From: Obelidium mucronatum | Lineage: Eukaryota > Chytridiomycota > Chytridiomycetes > Chytridiales > Chytriomycetaceae | DNA: 64,000 bases | Assembly (NCBI GenBank): GCA_025765595.1 | Contig: JAIVFH010000153.1 | Coordinates: 1 to 64,000, forward strand | Direction: 5' to 3' | Shown here: one piece after another, positions 34,181-45,689 of the stretch | Layout of the letters: each line of letters starts with the position of its first letter | Position numbering within the stretch: the stretch's first letter is position 1 | The notes under the pieces: generated by a model | Database searches by the model: none | Told to the model about the DNA's origin: nothing | Seen by the model: only the letters and a program-made list of their open reading frames with translations | Program-made: the position numbers and the translations under genes

Positions 34181-34709
34181 CAGCCCGGGGTCCGAGCGGC
34201 ATGCGCGATTCGGGGTCTGATTAGGGCCCGAATAGGAGTCCGACTAGGAGTCCGAATCGGACCCTATTAGGAGCTGGACCGATTAGGCGTCTAATAGGGC
34301 GCTATTAGGGGTCCTAGTGGCGCTCCTAATCGCAAATGAGCCAATCGGACCTGTCCTTATAGCATTTGTTAGCTCTTAATAGGAGTTCTAATAGCCATCT
34401 TTTAAAAGGTTTTCAGTAGTTAATGTGCATTTTCTCATTTAATGCTATGCCCTATTCGGAAGTCCGACTAGGAGAAAGAAAACCCCTTCAAATACAAGGA
34501 AAAAATAGAAATCTCCTACTGGAAACAGGTTAGGAGTACATTAAGGGGCGGCTAGGAGCGCCAATTGGCGTATTGGCCATTCCGATTCGGCCCCTATTCG
34601 GGACTGCTCCTAATAGGGCCCTATTAGGACCCTAGTCGGACTCCGAATCGTTTCCCGACTAGGAGTCCGAATCGGGGTCCGAATCGGGAGTGCCGCTCGC
34701 TATAGTACG
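34181..34709. mobile_element. Palindrome-repeat element inserted in the LINE
   Basis: 529 bp. The left end CAGCCCGGGGTCCGAGCGGCA and the right end (complement CGTACTATAGCGAGCGGCA) share GAGCGGCA and CGATTCGG. The interior is a run of degenerate 10-12-mers such as TCCGAATCGGA, CCTATTAGGAG and CCGATTAGGC. It splits the LINE between the RT C-terminus (YGWYEA) and RNase H (VDTIYTDGS). Flanking TGGTACGAAG / TGGACACAAT may be a decayed target duplication. Confidence 0.75.
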
Positions 34710-36087
34710 TGGACACAATATACACAGACGGCTCTGGACACACAAACAGCATGGGAACAGGGGGGATATGCACTGAAGGGGCCAATAGAGGACGAGAATG
34801 GTGTGCAAAAGTAACTGGATGGTCATCATCCAAACTACCAGAAGCCATGGGGGCAATCACAGGGATGATAGGAGCAAAAAAAGGACTCACCATTATCAAG
34901 ATCGACAACACAGCCGTGGCAAGGACGTAGTAAAAAGCAACGGAGAGATCAACACCAGAGACCTTATGGGAAGAGCAGGCATGCTACAAGTGGGAATGAT
35001 GGCCCAAATTGTAAAAGACTATAGTAAAGAAGGAAGGCTCTTCCAATTCACCAAGGTAGAAGGACACTCCAAAATCTCTGGAAAGGACAAAACAGGAAAT
35101 GACATAACAGACAAGAATGCAAACATGGGGAACTCCGCAGAGGTAATCAACCTTAAAACAGGAGCCCAATCTCTCATACAATTCATGGCAAAAGCTGGAG
35201 ACAGCCTCATTGAGGGGCAAGTATGGGAAAACCTCAAGACTATCAACAAAATACACTCATACCTGGGATGGCAAGAGCAACACTCATTTAGACACATCAA
35301 AGGCTACCTTGACAACATCGATCTTGACATGACAATAACAACAGTAACTTGTGCCCGCAAACCCACAACCCCGTACACATCCACAGGGGAATCTGCCGCA
35401 ATCAGATACAATGTACAACACAGTCAGTAATGAAACAAAGGTACCCACACATATACCCAAACGGGAACTGCAGGTGCTGTGACAACCAAGAAGAGGAAAC
35501 AAACTCCCACATCATGAAATGCAAAGCATTTGAGGCAAAAAGGACAGAAATCCTAAACAACTTCATCAAGGATGTTGCAAGTGGATGCGACAATGGAGGA
35601 GGCAACGAAAAGAAAGAAGGATGAACAAAGGACCTCACAAAATGGGTCAGACCACGGCAACACCACCTCAAGGACACAAAACCCGAGGGAGAATACCAGG
35701 GGAAATGGCAGAAAAAAGTAAACAACCTAAGAGCTGAAGCTATATTAGAAATGGCGGTCCCAGAAGTACTTAAAGAAATTCTCACAACCATATGCGGCCT
35801 AACTGCCCAAAAAACAAGAACAATAATCATCAATGCAATGAAAAACGTGACCAAAGCGGCCAGAGCAATGTAGAACAAGCGATGCAACAAAACAGTCAAA
35901 TGGGAACTAGAACAAACACCCACAATAACTGCGACCACTAAGAAATCCGCAAAAAGGGCAAACTGGAAAAGGAAGGAAGCAGAAGAGGAAATGCTAGAGG
36001 AAGACGAAGAACCCACTGAAGAAACACAACACAGCCCAGGACCGGAAGTAATCCCAGAGAAAAACCCGACTAAACGGCAAAAAAGAA

Positions 36088-36420
36088 CTAGAGACATACG
36101 TTCAGTCACTTTGCTTCTTCGCAGTGCAGGTTGCAGCCCAATGGAACCTTGTTTAGGCCAAACAAAGCGAAACCAACTTACTGCCCAGCCTCAACTATTA
36201 AAACTAAACTTATCATCAAAAAGCAAAGAAATAAAATACAAGTTACTAAATAAAACAAATTAAAAACTTAACAAATAAATAAATAAAAAATAAAAATTTA
36301 AAAAATTTAAAAAAAATAAAAATAAAAATAAAATAAATATAAAAATAAAATAAAAATAAAATAAAATAAAAATAAATTAAAACTAAAAATAAAAATAAAT
36401 TAAAAACTACAAAAAAAAAT
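36088..36420 (-). mobile_element. Helitron-like element, reversed, AT-repeat body
   Basis: Begins CTAGAGACATACGTTC...GCAGGTTGCAG with LINE sequence ending in A just outside. The next ~200 bp match 23907-24060, and the body ends in AAATAAAA-type repeats (36270-36420). The 5' limit is not clear. Confidence 0.65.
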
Positions 36421-36890
36421 AACAAAATAGTAAGGGTGACTTTATAAACAATGTTGGATCGAGAAAAAAATGACATTTTTTCACGAAATTTCTTGCCATT
36501 TCTGTTGACTTTTTTTCAGAAAAACAACACTTTTTTTTCATTTTTTTAACTCGATGTTGCTCCAGAGCAACATTGAGATTTCAAAATTGCAAAAACAGAA
36601 AAAAACGACAGAAATGACAAAACGCAAACTCTGCAGTTTCTCCCAACACCAAGCACAAGCAACAGATTGCAGAGAGGAAGAGAAAGCTGGATTAAGAAGA
36701 AGATGATTGTCTGCTCAAGGAACAGACAGAAGAATAATAAGATATCTCAGTTCCGATTTATAAAGATTGACTGATAAAACTCATCTGTAATAATTTTTTG
36801 TTTTCTATTACTCTAATGTATATATATTAAATAAATCGTCTCGTAGTAATGCCTTTTTAGTGAACTTGTTTGGACGCTTGCAGTTGGGAT
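36421..36890. other. AT-rich, no gene seen
   Basis: Poly-A/T runs and an imperfect TGTTGCTCCAGAGCAACA palindrome near 36550. I see nothing that supports a gene or RNA. Confidence 0.4.
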
Positions 36891-37310
36891 TTTCTTTAAT
36901 GAAGAATGGCGGTACCCAGACGAGTTTGGATTCCATACACATAACAAATATGAGAAAAGGGCAAGAGCCGTTGAAATGTGGTACGACCACAAAACCGGAA
37001 AACAAATCCTCAGACCTGGGATGATAGAAATCTCAAAAGCCGCGAGAGAGGCCTACGAGAGCAACTCACCGCAAGAAACAGAATGGATCGAAACTGAAGA
37101 ACCAATAGAGAGCCCCAAAAGGAGCCCTGATAGCAGCAGTAAACCAAACCCAAAACCAAGGAAGAAACGCCCGAGAAAAGACCAGAGAAGACATAGGCAC
37201 AACCAGTCTAGAAAACCAGCAACAACAAAAACTCACCAAGCAACAGAAACAGCAAGGGCACCAAGCACACTAGACGGAGGAATGATGGAATGGACAACAA
37301 GCCAGGACGA
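36891..37310 (+). pseudogene. Unrecognised ORF fragment, basic and Pro-rich
   Basis: An open frame reads FFNEEWRYPDEFGFHTHNKY...VEMWYDHKTGKQILRPG and then a Lys/Arg/Pro/Ser-rich stretch (KPRKKRPRKDQRRHRH). The frame is lost near 37300, where another frame takes over. No family recognised. In this setting it is likely a transposon-derived piece, perhaps a LINE or Helitron accessory product. Confidence 0.4.
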
Positions 37311-37823
37311 CAGCGACCGGGACGAATGGGAGGATCTCAGCCAGAGACCATCCAGTTCTCTTTTGATGAGATCAAGAATGGCTTGTGGAAACAGGCTCCT
37401 TACAAGACCTTGGATGACAAGAAGACCATCTTCATCTTGTGGAGTGATCTGCGAGAAGTCACCAAAGAACTCTGTCCTGACCTGCACCAAAGAGTCATGG
37501 AAACCAAAGGGTCTCCTAAAGAGCTTGTAGAGGAGGCCACTGAGGCATTGGACAAGATGTTGAGGTTTGGGTTTATTTGTTTGTGTTTGACAGGTGATCG
37601 CTGACACACCACTCCCAACCACAACAGATACATCAACTCCAACAACACATTGAAGCTAGTGTTTTTGGATAAAACTAAATGTACAGTCCACATCCCTAGG
37701 GTGAAGAACAAATCCCAGGCAGAAGTGTACAAGTGGATCAAAGACACAAACCAGGATTTAACAGCACTGGAGAACCTCTGCTTCAGTGGGATTGTTGATA
37801 TAGATGGAAATTGTTCCGCTGTG

Positions 37824-37980
37824 ATGCGCGATTTGTCTCCGATTCGCGGTCCGATTCGGAGCATGATTCGGAGCACGATTAGGAGCACAATTAGGAGCAC
37901 AATTAGGAGCACGATTCGGATTGCTATTAGGAGCACGATTAGGAGCACGATTCGGATCGCTATTAGGAGCACAATTACAG
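37824..37980 (+). repeat. Palindrome-repeat fragment inside an open frame
   Basis: Tandem 11-12-mers of GGAGCACGATTA / CGATTCGGAGCA type. They read as repeated (S)TIRSTIR residues in the surrounding frame. The left edge GATGCGCGATTTG resembles the element ends at 34181 and 47930. Most likely an insertion into an exon or intron of the gene around it. Confidence 0.65.
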
Positions 37981-38491
37981 CCATCCTCCCACTCTTTAAT
38001 GTTCCAATATCTAACACTTTTTTATTATTTTTTAATCTTTTAGCTAAAAAAGTTTCAAACAACAAGTACCATGTTGTTTTTGCTCCTACTCCTGCTGACA
38101 GCAATGCCACCAAGATTGCCAAGAAGGCTACTGCTCGTGCCGCAAGACAACAGGCTGCTAATGAGGTTAGGTCTGATAGTGAATCTGCTGCAGAAAACGA
38201 GCCTAGAAGAGCTATCAAGTCAAAAATTTCATTTCCACTCTTGGGATCTGATGATCCAATTGGTTTGGGTATTTATAGTCTCATTTTTTTGATTGAATTA
38301 CAAATATTTTAGGGGTGTCACTTGTTTTTCATGAAAATCGTGATATCATCGAAGAATTGAGACCCCCCTGTCACGAAAACACCAATCCGTTGCAAATGCC
38401 ACGAGCCAGCCAGCGCCAACAAACAATCCGGGTACTGGAATACAATCTCGAACAGTTTTCACAATGATACCTCCACCAGCGGTCAATCGGA

Positions 38492-39507
38492 TTGCACAAT
38501 GACAACCGTAAGAGAAGCTTGAGAAGACTTCACTGTCTGATTTGCATCCTGCAAACCAGCCGCTATTCTGTACCTCGCATTCATAAAGCCGATCATCAGC
38601 AATGCTGTTGCTTGATTAAGCATCACTCCGTATTTAAGAGCAAAGGAAAAAAACCGCAAACGCCATCTGCTCTTCAGCTTTTGATTGTTCTCAATCGTCT
38701 TGGATTTAGTGGAAATGGTGCAGGACATCACAAACTCAGCCGCTTTAACAACATGTCAGTCGGAAGCCTCTCTTTATTCACTTGGAGAGTATTCACGGCC
38801 ATAATGTCATTGAAGTCGCAGTTCCTGTCCTGGCCTAATGCACAGAAGCGTGAAAGTAATGCAGCTGCAATCCAGCAAGCATACGGATTTCGCAATTGCG
38901 TAGGCTTTGTTGATGGGACACTATTCCCACTGGACACAAAACCGTTGCATTGTGGGGAAGACTTTTATACACGGAAAGGGACGTATGCAGTCAATGCGCA
39001 AGTTATCTGTGACTATCAAGGACGAATTCTTTACTTCTATACAGGGTGGGCTGGCTCGGCACATGATCAACGAGTGCTTTCCAACAGTCGTTTTGGAAGA
39101 TTCACTGACGATTTCTTCAGCGAATCTCAATATATCCTTGGGGATTCTGCGTATACACCAACAAATCGATTAATACCAGCATTCAAGAAGCGAATTGGAG
39201 GACAGATGCCGCGAAGAGAGCAAAAGTTTAATACCATGCTTGCGCGTGCAAGAATCAAAGCCGAGCATTGCATTGGAATGCTGAAAAGTTGATTTCAAAT
39301 ACTCAAACCAATGCGGCAGCTTTTGAATGACCAAATAGCATGCGCTTTATTATCAACATGCAGACAGTTTGTGCAATTATTCACAATATTTGCATCAATT
39401 TTAATGGAGATGGTTAGGCAGTCAACGACATTGGAATTAGAAGCAGGAAAACGGAGGCGTGAACAACTTGTTAATTATTTTGAAGAAATAAACTGGATTA
39501 TTTGAAT
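38492..39507 (+). pseudogene. Harbinger (HARBI1-like, DDE_4) transposase with one nonsense codon
   Basis: The frame encodes CVGFVDGTLFPL (catalytic Asp in VDGT), GEDFYTRKGTYAVNAQVICDYQGRI, GWAGSAHDQRVL, YILGDSAYTP (second Asp) and KAEHCIGMLKS (catalytic Glu), the DDE order of PIF/Harbinger nucleases. TGA at 39290-39292 interrupts LKS*FQIL, where Arg (CGA) is usual; the same frame continues to 39507. About 337 codons. All three catalytic residues remain, so only the stop and possible upstream loss disable it. The start codon is uncertain. Confidence 0.85.
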
Positions 39508-39513
39508 TTATTA

Positions 39514-40589
39514 TCACTTCAGGAATTCGTCGATCTCGGTATCTGATAATCCTTGCTTTTGAAGCTCCTTTCTCAATTCAATCTCTTCTCTCAGGGCCAA
39601 TAATTTTGCACGTCTTGCGTTCGATCTTGCCTCCTCAGCCTCAGCTTCAACCTTTCTCTTCAAGGTACCACGCTCCTCTTGTTCAGCCTTGAATCGATTC
39701 TCCTCTAATTGCAACCTCCGTTGCTCCAGCTCATGGTTACGATCTTCCATGATTTCCCATGCTTCCACTCCTGACAACTGTCGGCGTGAGGATTTTTTAC
39801 CGCTTGCTTTCGAAGATGTGCTTTCCAATGACACCACCCATCCATTAGCTGATGGAGGAACGGTCGGTGACAAGATGGCTCCATTTGAGCTGTCCTTTCA
39901 GAAGACTCTTCACCATCACTTCGCTCTTCTTCACCAATCTCTTCATCCGGTTCATTGGAATCTTCATTGGTTGCAAACGGCCGACTTGATGCACGTTCCC
40001 CCATCACCGGCTCTAGTTCCTCGTAGAAGGGACACGGCTTTTTCAAATATAGCTTGATCTCTGCTTCCTTTTCAGCTTCTGTCTTTGTGGAAGAGTCCAG
40101 AATCCCCGGCCCAGTATTTGCACGCCAGTCCACCGCTCTCTTGAAGGACTTCTCCAAATCTCTAATCTTTGTGCGAACCATGTTGTTGCCCTTGTGCTTG
40201 ATCCCATGGGTTATCATCTCAGAAACAATCTCCGAGCACAGTGTCTCTTTGGTCACCCCCCCTTCCGTATCTCCTTTCTATCGTGAGTAATTACCCTCTG
40301 TGGTCAACCAATCAATTAAAGTGTCATGGCTGCATTTGCCTTTCAGTTCGACAGCGTCCTTACTCCAGTTTATCTTCTGTTGGCCAAGTCCTCGGTTCCG
40401 ACTGATCCTTTTCCAACGTGCTTTTTTGGAGTCTTGGAGGCAGGCTTGGGACTTTTGCCAATTGAGTTTTGCTCGACAACAGCTGATGAAATGGTTAATC
40501 CAATACAGATAGTGTCTGTTACCTACAGGTTGGTGCCTTTTTTGTTGTTCCAACACTTTGTTGGACACTGGGTGGCGGAGGTGGTGCAT
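39514..40589 (-). pseudogene. Harbinger accessory Myb/SANT-like protein, degraded
   Basis: Minus-strand frames encode INWSKDAVELKG...LIDWLTTEGNYSR, then a stop near 40280, then VTKETLCSEIVSEMITHGI, MVRTKIRDLEKSFKRAVDW and CPFYEELEPVMGER. After a frameshift near 39750-39860 a Glu/Arg coiled coil ends at 39514 (GLSDTEIDEFLK). This layout fits the DNA-binding partner protein that carries Harbinger transposase to DNA. At least one stop and one frameshift. A second, more decayed copy is at 22.97-23.64 kb. Confidence 0.7.
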
Positions 40590-42982
40590 TGGGTTGTGAC
40601 TCCAATGGCCTTGTTGGGGTTGGTCCTTTCGGCATGTTCAGTTCGTGATTGTTTTCTGGAAGAAAAAACTTCGTGAAGAATTTTTGTGATAACAAATCTT
40701 CGTGAAACTGCTCTAGCCAATCAAAATGCAATCACGATTTCTTCGTGAAAAATTTCCCAAACAAGTGACACCCCCTAATTGTGATAGGAACACCAACCAA
40801 GCAAGCTGGTTCTTCTTCCAATTCCACAATTCCTGCTCATACTTCTCCAAGTTCTTCAAAGGCTAATCCTTCTCCAGCTCCTCCTGCTTCTGCTAAGACT
40901 ACTCCTGGTGCTGGCAAGACTGCTTCTGGACTCCCATCTGTTTCCCCCAAGACTTTGACCAGTTCTGCTTCCAAGGCTACTACAGATCCCAAGGCCAATA
41001 CAGTTCCCAACACTGCTACAAATACTACTCCAGCTTCTCCATCTGGTTCCCCAAAGAGTGCCACTTCTGGTTCAAAGGCCACTACTGTTCCCATGGCTAC
41101 TTCAGCTTCCAAAGTGTCCAAGGCAATGCCAGCTCCCAAGGCAACTCCAGCTCCCAAGACAGCAGACAAGGCAGCTGATTCCAGTTCCAAGTCAGTGCCA
41201 AGAACAGCTGTCCTCAAGCCAAGATCTGCTGGTGCCTCCAAGACTGCTCTATCCAAGTCAATGTCTGTTCTCAAATCCCAGGCTTCTACGGTGGTATCTC
41301 CCGCAGTTGCTGATAGCATTGATAAACTCCTAAAGGCTTGGGCAGAAACTCACAGAAAGTCGACAGATGCTGACGATTCAGAAAGTGAGTAAACACCACT
41401 TGACAATGCACCTGAAGGGTCTGAAGCTGATGAGATTGGAGATGTTGATGGTGGAGAAAATAAGCTTGATGCTGAAGAAGAAGAGGAGGAGGAGGAGGGG
41501 CGGGAGAAGGAGGAGGGGGAAGAGGAGGAGCGGGAGGTACCAGTCCAGCAAAGAAAGAAGGTTCAAGCCAAGGTGATTGAAGATGATGATGATGATGAAA
41601 TTGAGGTGGTGGAGCCAGTTGTACACAGAAAGAAGCGTCGTGTGGAGAACATAGATGCGGAGGAAGATGAAGTTGAGGATGATGAGGAAGTGGTGGATGA
41701 AGAAGAGGAATTGCTCGCTCATCGCAAAAGAAGCGACGTGTCATCCACCTTTTGAGAAGAGATGAAGAAGAAGAACCAGAGGTGAAAAAGATGGTGTCTG
41801 GTAAATGTATGTTTCAGAATCCTGGAGCAGTGTTTCGTTGTAATGTGGAAGGGACTGTTGCTGAGGGAAACAAGGCAATTTTTAACAATCAATACATTAT
41901 TAGTTTTGCTTGCTGATGTTTTGGCTGCTGCCAAAGCCCATCCAGCCACAACCCACTTTCGCAGGTCGGTGATCAGTGTTAGTTGGTTCACCAAGAACGA
42001 GTACATCTTTGACGACTCTGTTTTGGTGGACATTGTTTTTAATCCACAAAGCCCAGAGTACTTTGATGTTGCCTATACTGATTCTGGTAGGTTACCATTT
42101 TGTTTAAACAGCTCTGTAACTACTTTTGGTGTTCATTTAGGAACCATCTTTGATCCATTTGCATCTTCTCCGTTGGTTAACTCTCCAGTAACATCAATGT
42201 ATGAAAAGCCAGATTCTATCTCTTCCAAGCAACGCCGCCAAGTCCCCACGTCTGTTGCTGAAGTTGTTGCCAAAGCCGAAGGACGCACCGGCACCCAAGA
42301 CAAGTTCATTAGTCAAGTGAAAGAAGTTGGTATCCGCTTTTCTTACCTGACTCAGGATTGAGAGCCACCAATGACCAAAACTCTTGCTGCTGCAACCCTG
42401 TCAAAGGAATTCCCCAACTTTGGAAATACAGTGGAAATCTTTTGGGCTTATGTTGGAGTCTTCTTTGCTGATTTGGAATTCCAAAGAGTAAGTTTTTAGT
42501 TTAGTATCACTTCAAGCAATTTCTTTTAATAATCCTTTATTTATTATACTAGCTCTTTCCAAAAACGTACACGAGCTACTTTGACAAGGAAGATTGCATC
42601 TTCTCTTACAGCGATGTTGGGAAACACATGTCAAAGTTCAATGCAAGATTGGTCCCTAGGCATCAAATCTATAGTTGGAGTACTACAGGTTTTCAAGATG
42701 TTGAAAAGTACTTTCAAGGGTGCCAGGAGGGAGTGTTGGCAAATTCTTGGAAGAGGCAACCTGTTCAGAAGAAAACCCCGTGATATTTTGAGTGTTTTTT
42801 TTCTTTGATACTTCTTTGATTTTTCTTGGTTTTTTGGATTTATCTGGGTTTTTTTAAAATTTTTCTTAGATTTTTGGATTTTTCTTTGATTTTTGCATAG
42901 TTGTATAAAAAATTGTGTAAAATTTTATTTACCCTTTAAATGCATTTATTTTAGATGTTTTACATTCAATAGTGCTAACTAC

Positions 42983-43255
42983 TAGGAGTTGTATTAAAGC
43001 CATTTGGTTTCCAATTGGCAGAGCAAAATGCTATTAGGAATCCTACAAGGAGCAGACAAATGCTAGTAGGAGCGGTCCTATTTGCTCATTTGCAATTAGG
43101 AGCGCTACTAGGGCCCCTAATCAGCCCTGATTAGGCCCCTAATCAGCCCTGATTAGGCTCTGAATCGGACTAGATCCTAATCGGATCCGATTAGGAGCCC
43201 GATTCGGACCCTGAATAGGGCACGAATCGGACCCCGAATCTGCTCGGACCCCGCG
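42983..43255. mobile_element. Palindrome-repeat element fragment
   Basis: Runs of CCTAATTGCAAATG, GATTAGGCCCCTAATCAG, GAATCGGACTAG and CCGATTAGGAG type 10-12-mers. The right edge reads CTCGGACCCCGCGCTGCC, similar to the CTCGGACCCCGGGCTGCC edge at 47934-47950. It stands between two degraded genes. Confidence 0.65.
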
Positions 43256-43348
43256 CTGCCCCATCCAGCCTCCCTTCCTCCATCTTGTGTCTTGCTTGCT
43301 TGTCTTGGTCCTGAGGACAGTCTGTTTGGGTCGTTGCTGACTCTGAGG

Positions 43349-45233
43349 GATGGCAGTGTACCTGGCAGTGGCAGTGGTGGTGATTGCATGTGGAAAAAAC
43401 TTTGCCGAAAAAAATGAAAATCCCTGCCTCACATGTCAAGATGGGAGCTCAGCTGGCAGAACAGTTCCCAGTGAGTTTTCAATCTATGGCAGTTTTGAAA
43501 AGACTTACAACAAGACTCTCCGTTTGCGGGATTTCATTCAGCTTATTGCTACTTCTTTTGGCGTTCCCATCCTGGCAGCCAAACAAACAGCAGAGGCTGT
43601 GTTTGATTCGAAACAATTACCCCAAATGTACCTATTATCCTGTCAGCTCCGTTTACATACTGCATCAAGTGTCAGAGCCATCTAAAGATTGGGAGATGGC
43701 AAGAAGTCACAATCTTCGATGTAGATTCAGCTAAATCGGGTCTTCTGTACAAATCCAGCTGTGTGAATTTGAGCTGCAGTATTCAGTTGTACGATGTTGA
43801 TTCAGTGTCAGAGATTACCAATAGAATCAGCACCATAGAACATTACCCAATGAATACAATCAGAAAGCAAAAATTCATTGGAATCAATTCTAAATACTAC
43901 ATGACTGTTGCATTTGCAAATTTGTGGCTGAAGAATGTGCCGTCAGTAATGCTGTAAGTGTTGTTCCTATGGTGACCGATTCGGGGTGCTCCGAATACTG
44001 AACAGTATCATCATCTATTTTCAAGCGGGCGTATTACTTGTACCAGATGCTCCTATTGCAAGAGTACATTCAGGATCCTGCTGTTTCAGAGGCGCTTCAG
44101 GCAGCTCAAGAAGAATTAGATTACTCCTGCTTCCAACCATCTTGGGGGGGAGAAGGGCAGACGGTTGTTTCCATATTCCCTACATCTTGGAGAATACTCA
44201 AGCAATCAAGTGTCTGATAATGTAGAAGATTTGCGGTTGGCAATGAAGGAATATGTGGAGTGGATGATGCGCGCTTTGCAGTAAAATGGAAGCATTAATG
44301 TGGAGAATGTCATGTTGTTGATAACAAAGGCCAGGAGTATAGTGTGGCTGTGATGAATGGAAAAGTGATGGGGCACTTGCTGTGCAGAGTGATTGGATGC
44401 AATTTGGACATCATTGGGATCAATACAAAATTCTGTATCAATCATGCAGGATTGAAGGGGAAATGCATCATTTCAGGATGAACGAGAACGTGAGAACTCT
44501 TTTGATTACCAACCGCTGTCATGCAAGGAAGCAGAACATATGGAGGCGGTGCGAAAATTCTTTTCAGACCCATCAACAACAAGTGAGAAAACTGCAAAGA
44601 AGTATGGAGGAAAAACACGAGTGTCAGTGGGGCATGTGAAGGATGATGAAAGAAATTATGAGGAGTTTGGGTTCTGCTACAGCCCATTTGACAGATTCCT
44701 GCCAGGGGTGTTCCTGGTTGTGTGGAGCTGTGGGCACATTATGGACATTGGGAAGATGTACTCGTTCGAGTCCAACAAGTTTATTACAGGATTTCTTTGT
44801 CAAACATTCATGAGGCTGGATGAGTATCCTACATTCATGTTTTATGACAAAGCATGTGTTTTTGTCAGGACTTTGAAAAACGGCGCTCAGCAAATCAAGC
44901 CGCTCCACAAGTAAGGATGTATTTGCTGTGATAGAATCTAACTTCTGTGCTTAGGATGCTATACCAAAAAATCATCTGGGTTGTTGACAGATTCCACTCC
45001 ACTTCAGAAACCATAGTCGTCCAGACAGATTCTGCATGGAGAATTGTGATGCTAGGTCTTTTTCTAGGCTATACCAAGGAAACAAGCCTTTATTCAACAC
45101 ATCAGCAGCAGAACAGTGTGCTGGATGGTTTGAAAAAATGGGACACATTTTGCGATATTTGGACCCTCTTCAGGCAGACTTTTTTTTGTTCAGCATGGTG
45201 GACATGAGAAATGAGCAACTTAGCAAATGTTAG
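43349..45233 (+). pseudogene. CxC5/KDZ-transposon-associated protein, degraded
   Basis: Scattered over several frames is the order typical of fungal CxC5/CxC6 proteins linked to KDZ transposons. A CIKCQSHLKIGRWQ with LYKSSC..L block lies at about 43670-43780. CRVIGCNLDIIGINTKFC and INHAGLKGKC lie at 44385-44460. FDRFLPGVFLVVWSCGHIMDIGKMY, FMFYDKACVFVRTL, an intron (44911-44954), WVVDRFHSTSE, and (after a frameshift) FNTSAAEQCAGWFEKM with FFLFSMVDMRNE follow. Several stops and shifts make it a relic. KDZ elements are DNA transposons common in fungi; what these Cys-cluster proteins do is not known to me. Confidence 0.65.
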
Positions 45234-45689
45234 TAGCCAGAGGGTTATTTGAAAAATTGATAAATTTTTATGATTAATTTTAACTATAATATCATAAAAT
45301 TCTGAAATTTTAATTTTGTATTTTTGCAATTTTTTTGAATTTTTTCAGATGGTTTGTAATTATTGGGAATTTTTTTAAAGTGTTTTGCTGTTGACAGTTA
45401 TTTTCATAAGATGTTAAGTCCTAGTCGGTCGTCCTAATAGGACTGAGTAGCTAGCTCCTAATAGGACAATCCTCAAATTGCAGGAAAAAGTTGTTTCCTC
45501 CTAATGAGAAGTGATTAGGACTGGCGGCTAGGAGCGCCAATAGCCCTATTGGCCATTCTGACTGGAGCCCGATTCGGGGTTTCTCCTATTCGGAGCCGAA
45601 TCGGACCCTAGTCAAGCTCCAAATTGTTTCCCGAATTGGAGTCCGAATCGGGGTCCGAATCGCGCGTGCCGCTCGCTATAGTACATGAA
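45234..45689. mobile_element. AT-rich stretch and palindrome-repeat element end
   Basis: 45240-45410 is AT-rich without features. 45415-45689 holds the palindromic 10-12-mers (CCTAGTCGG, CCTAATAGGACT, CCGATTCGGGG) and closes with GCGCGTGCCGCTCGCTATAGTAC, the same right end as at 34690-34709. Its left end is not defined. Confidence 0.65.

Larger units (their letters stand above)
30903..36087 (+). mobile_element. Main LINE copy (EN-RT-RNase H-zinc knuckle), 5'-truncated
   Basis: A non-LTR retrotransposon of about 4.6 kb of own sequence. An AP-endonuclease region starts abruptly at GCIQETK and is frame-broken to about 31550. A long RT ORF follows, then a 529-bp palindrome-repeat element at 34181-34709. 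RNase H comes next (IYTDGSG at 34724; IDNTAVA; VEGHSKISGKD after a frameshift near 34925). A CCHC-like knuckle (CRCCDNQEEETNSHIMKC, about 35470-35525) and an acidic end complete it. Both outer edges are Helitron-like CTAG termini, so its 5' and 3' ends are not visible here. RNase H plus APE suggests an I/Tad1-like clade; this is inference. Confidence 0.85.
38309..40778. mobile_element. PIF/Harbinger DNA transposon
   Basis: About 2.47 kb. The left end TTAGGGGTGTCACTTGTTT and the right end (complement TTAGGGGGTGTCACTTGTTT) form a clear inverted repeat, extended by a second block with ATCGTGAT near both ends. It holds a plus-strand transposase and a minus-strand accessory gene, the standard two-gene Harbinger plan. 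It sits inside an intron of the unrecognised gene (donor GTATTT about 38270, acceptor near 40792). The usual 3-bp duplication is not perfect. Confidence 0.85.
37320..42790 (+). pseudogene. Unrecognised multi-exon gene with transposons in its introns, degraded
   Basis: Pieces join through plausible GT-AG introns: FDEIKNGLW...EALDKMLR | YINSNNTLKLVF (intron about 37566-37630); a possible splice around the palindrome repeat at 37.8-38.04 kb into KKVSNNKYHVVF; and ...DDPIGL | GTPTKQAGSS, where the intron (about 38270-40792) contains a whole Harbinger element. A Ser/Thr/Pro/Lys region, an acidic Glu/Asp stretch and YTDSG | TIFDPFAS (42088-42141) follow. Then come FADLEFQR | LFPKTYTSYFDKED and an end near 42780 (EGVLANSWKRQPVQKK). 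Lesions: TAA near 41391 (or a 42-nt intron), a frameshift near 41755 and TGA at 42359. I recognise no domain. The last exon is copied, inverted, at 22.64-22.83 kb. Confidence 0.5.

Noticed and set aside
30855..36137. LINE flanked by perfect ~48-bp inverted repeats, suggesting a LINE with DNA-transposon ends
   Set aside because: The same 48-bp end occurs at other sites without LINE next to it and behaves as a Helitron-like terminus; the symmetry comes from two independent insertions in opposite directions.
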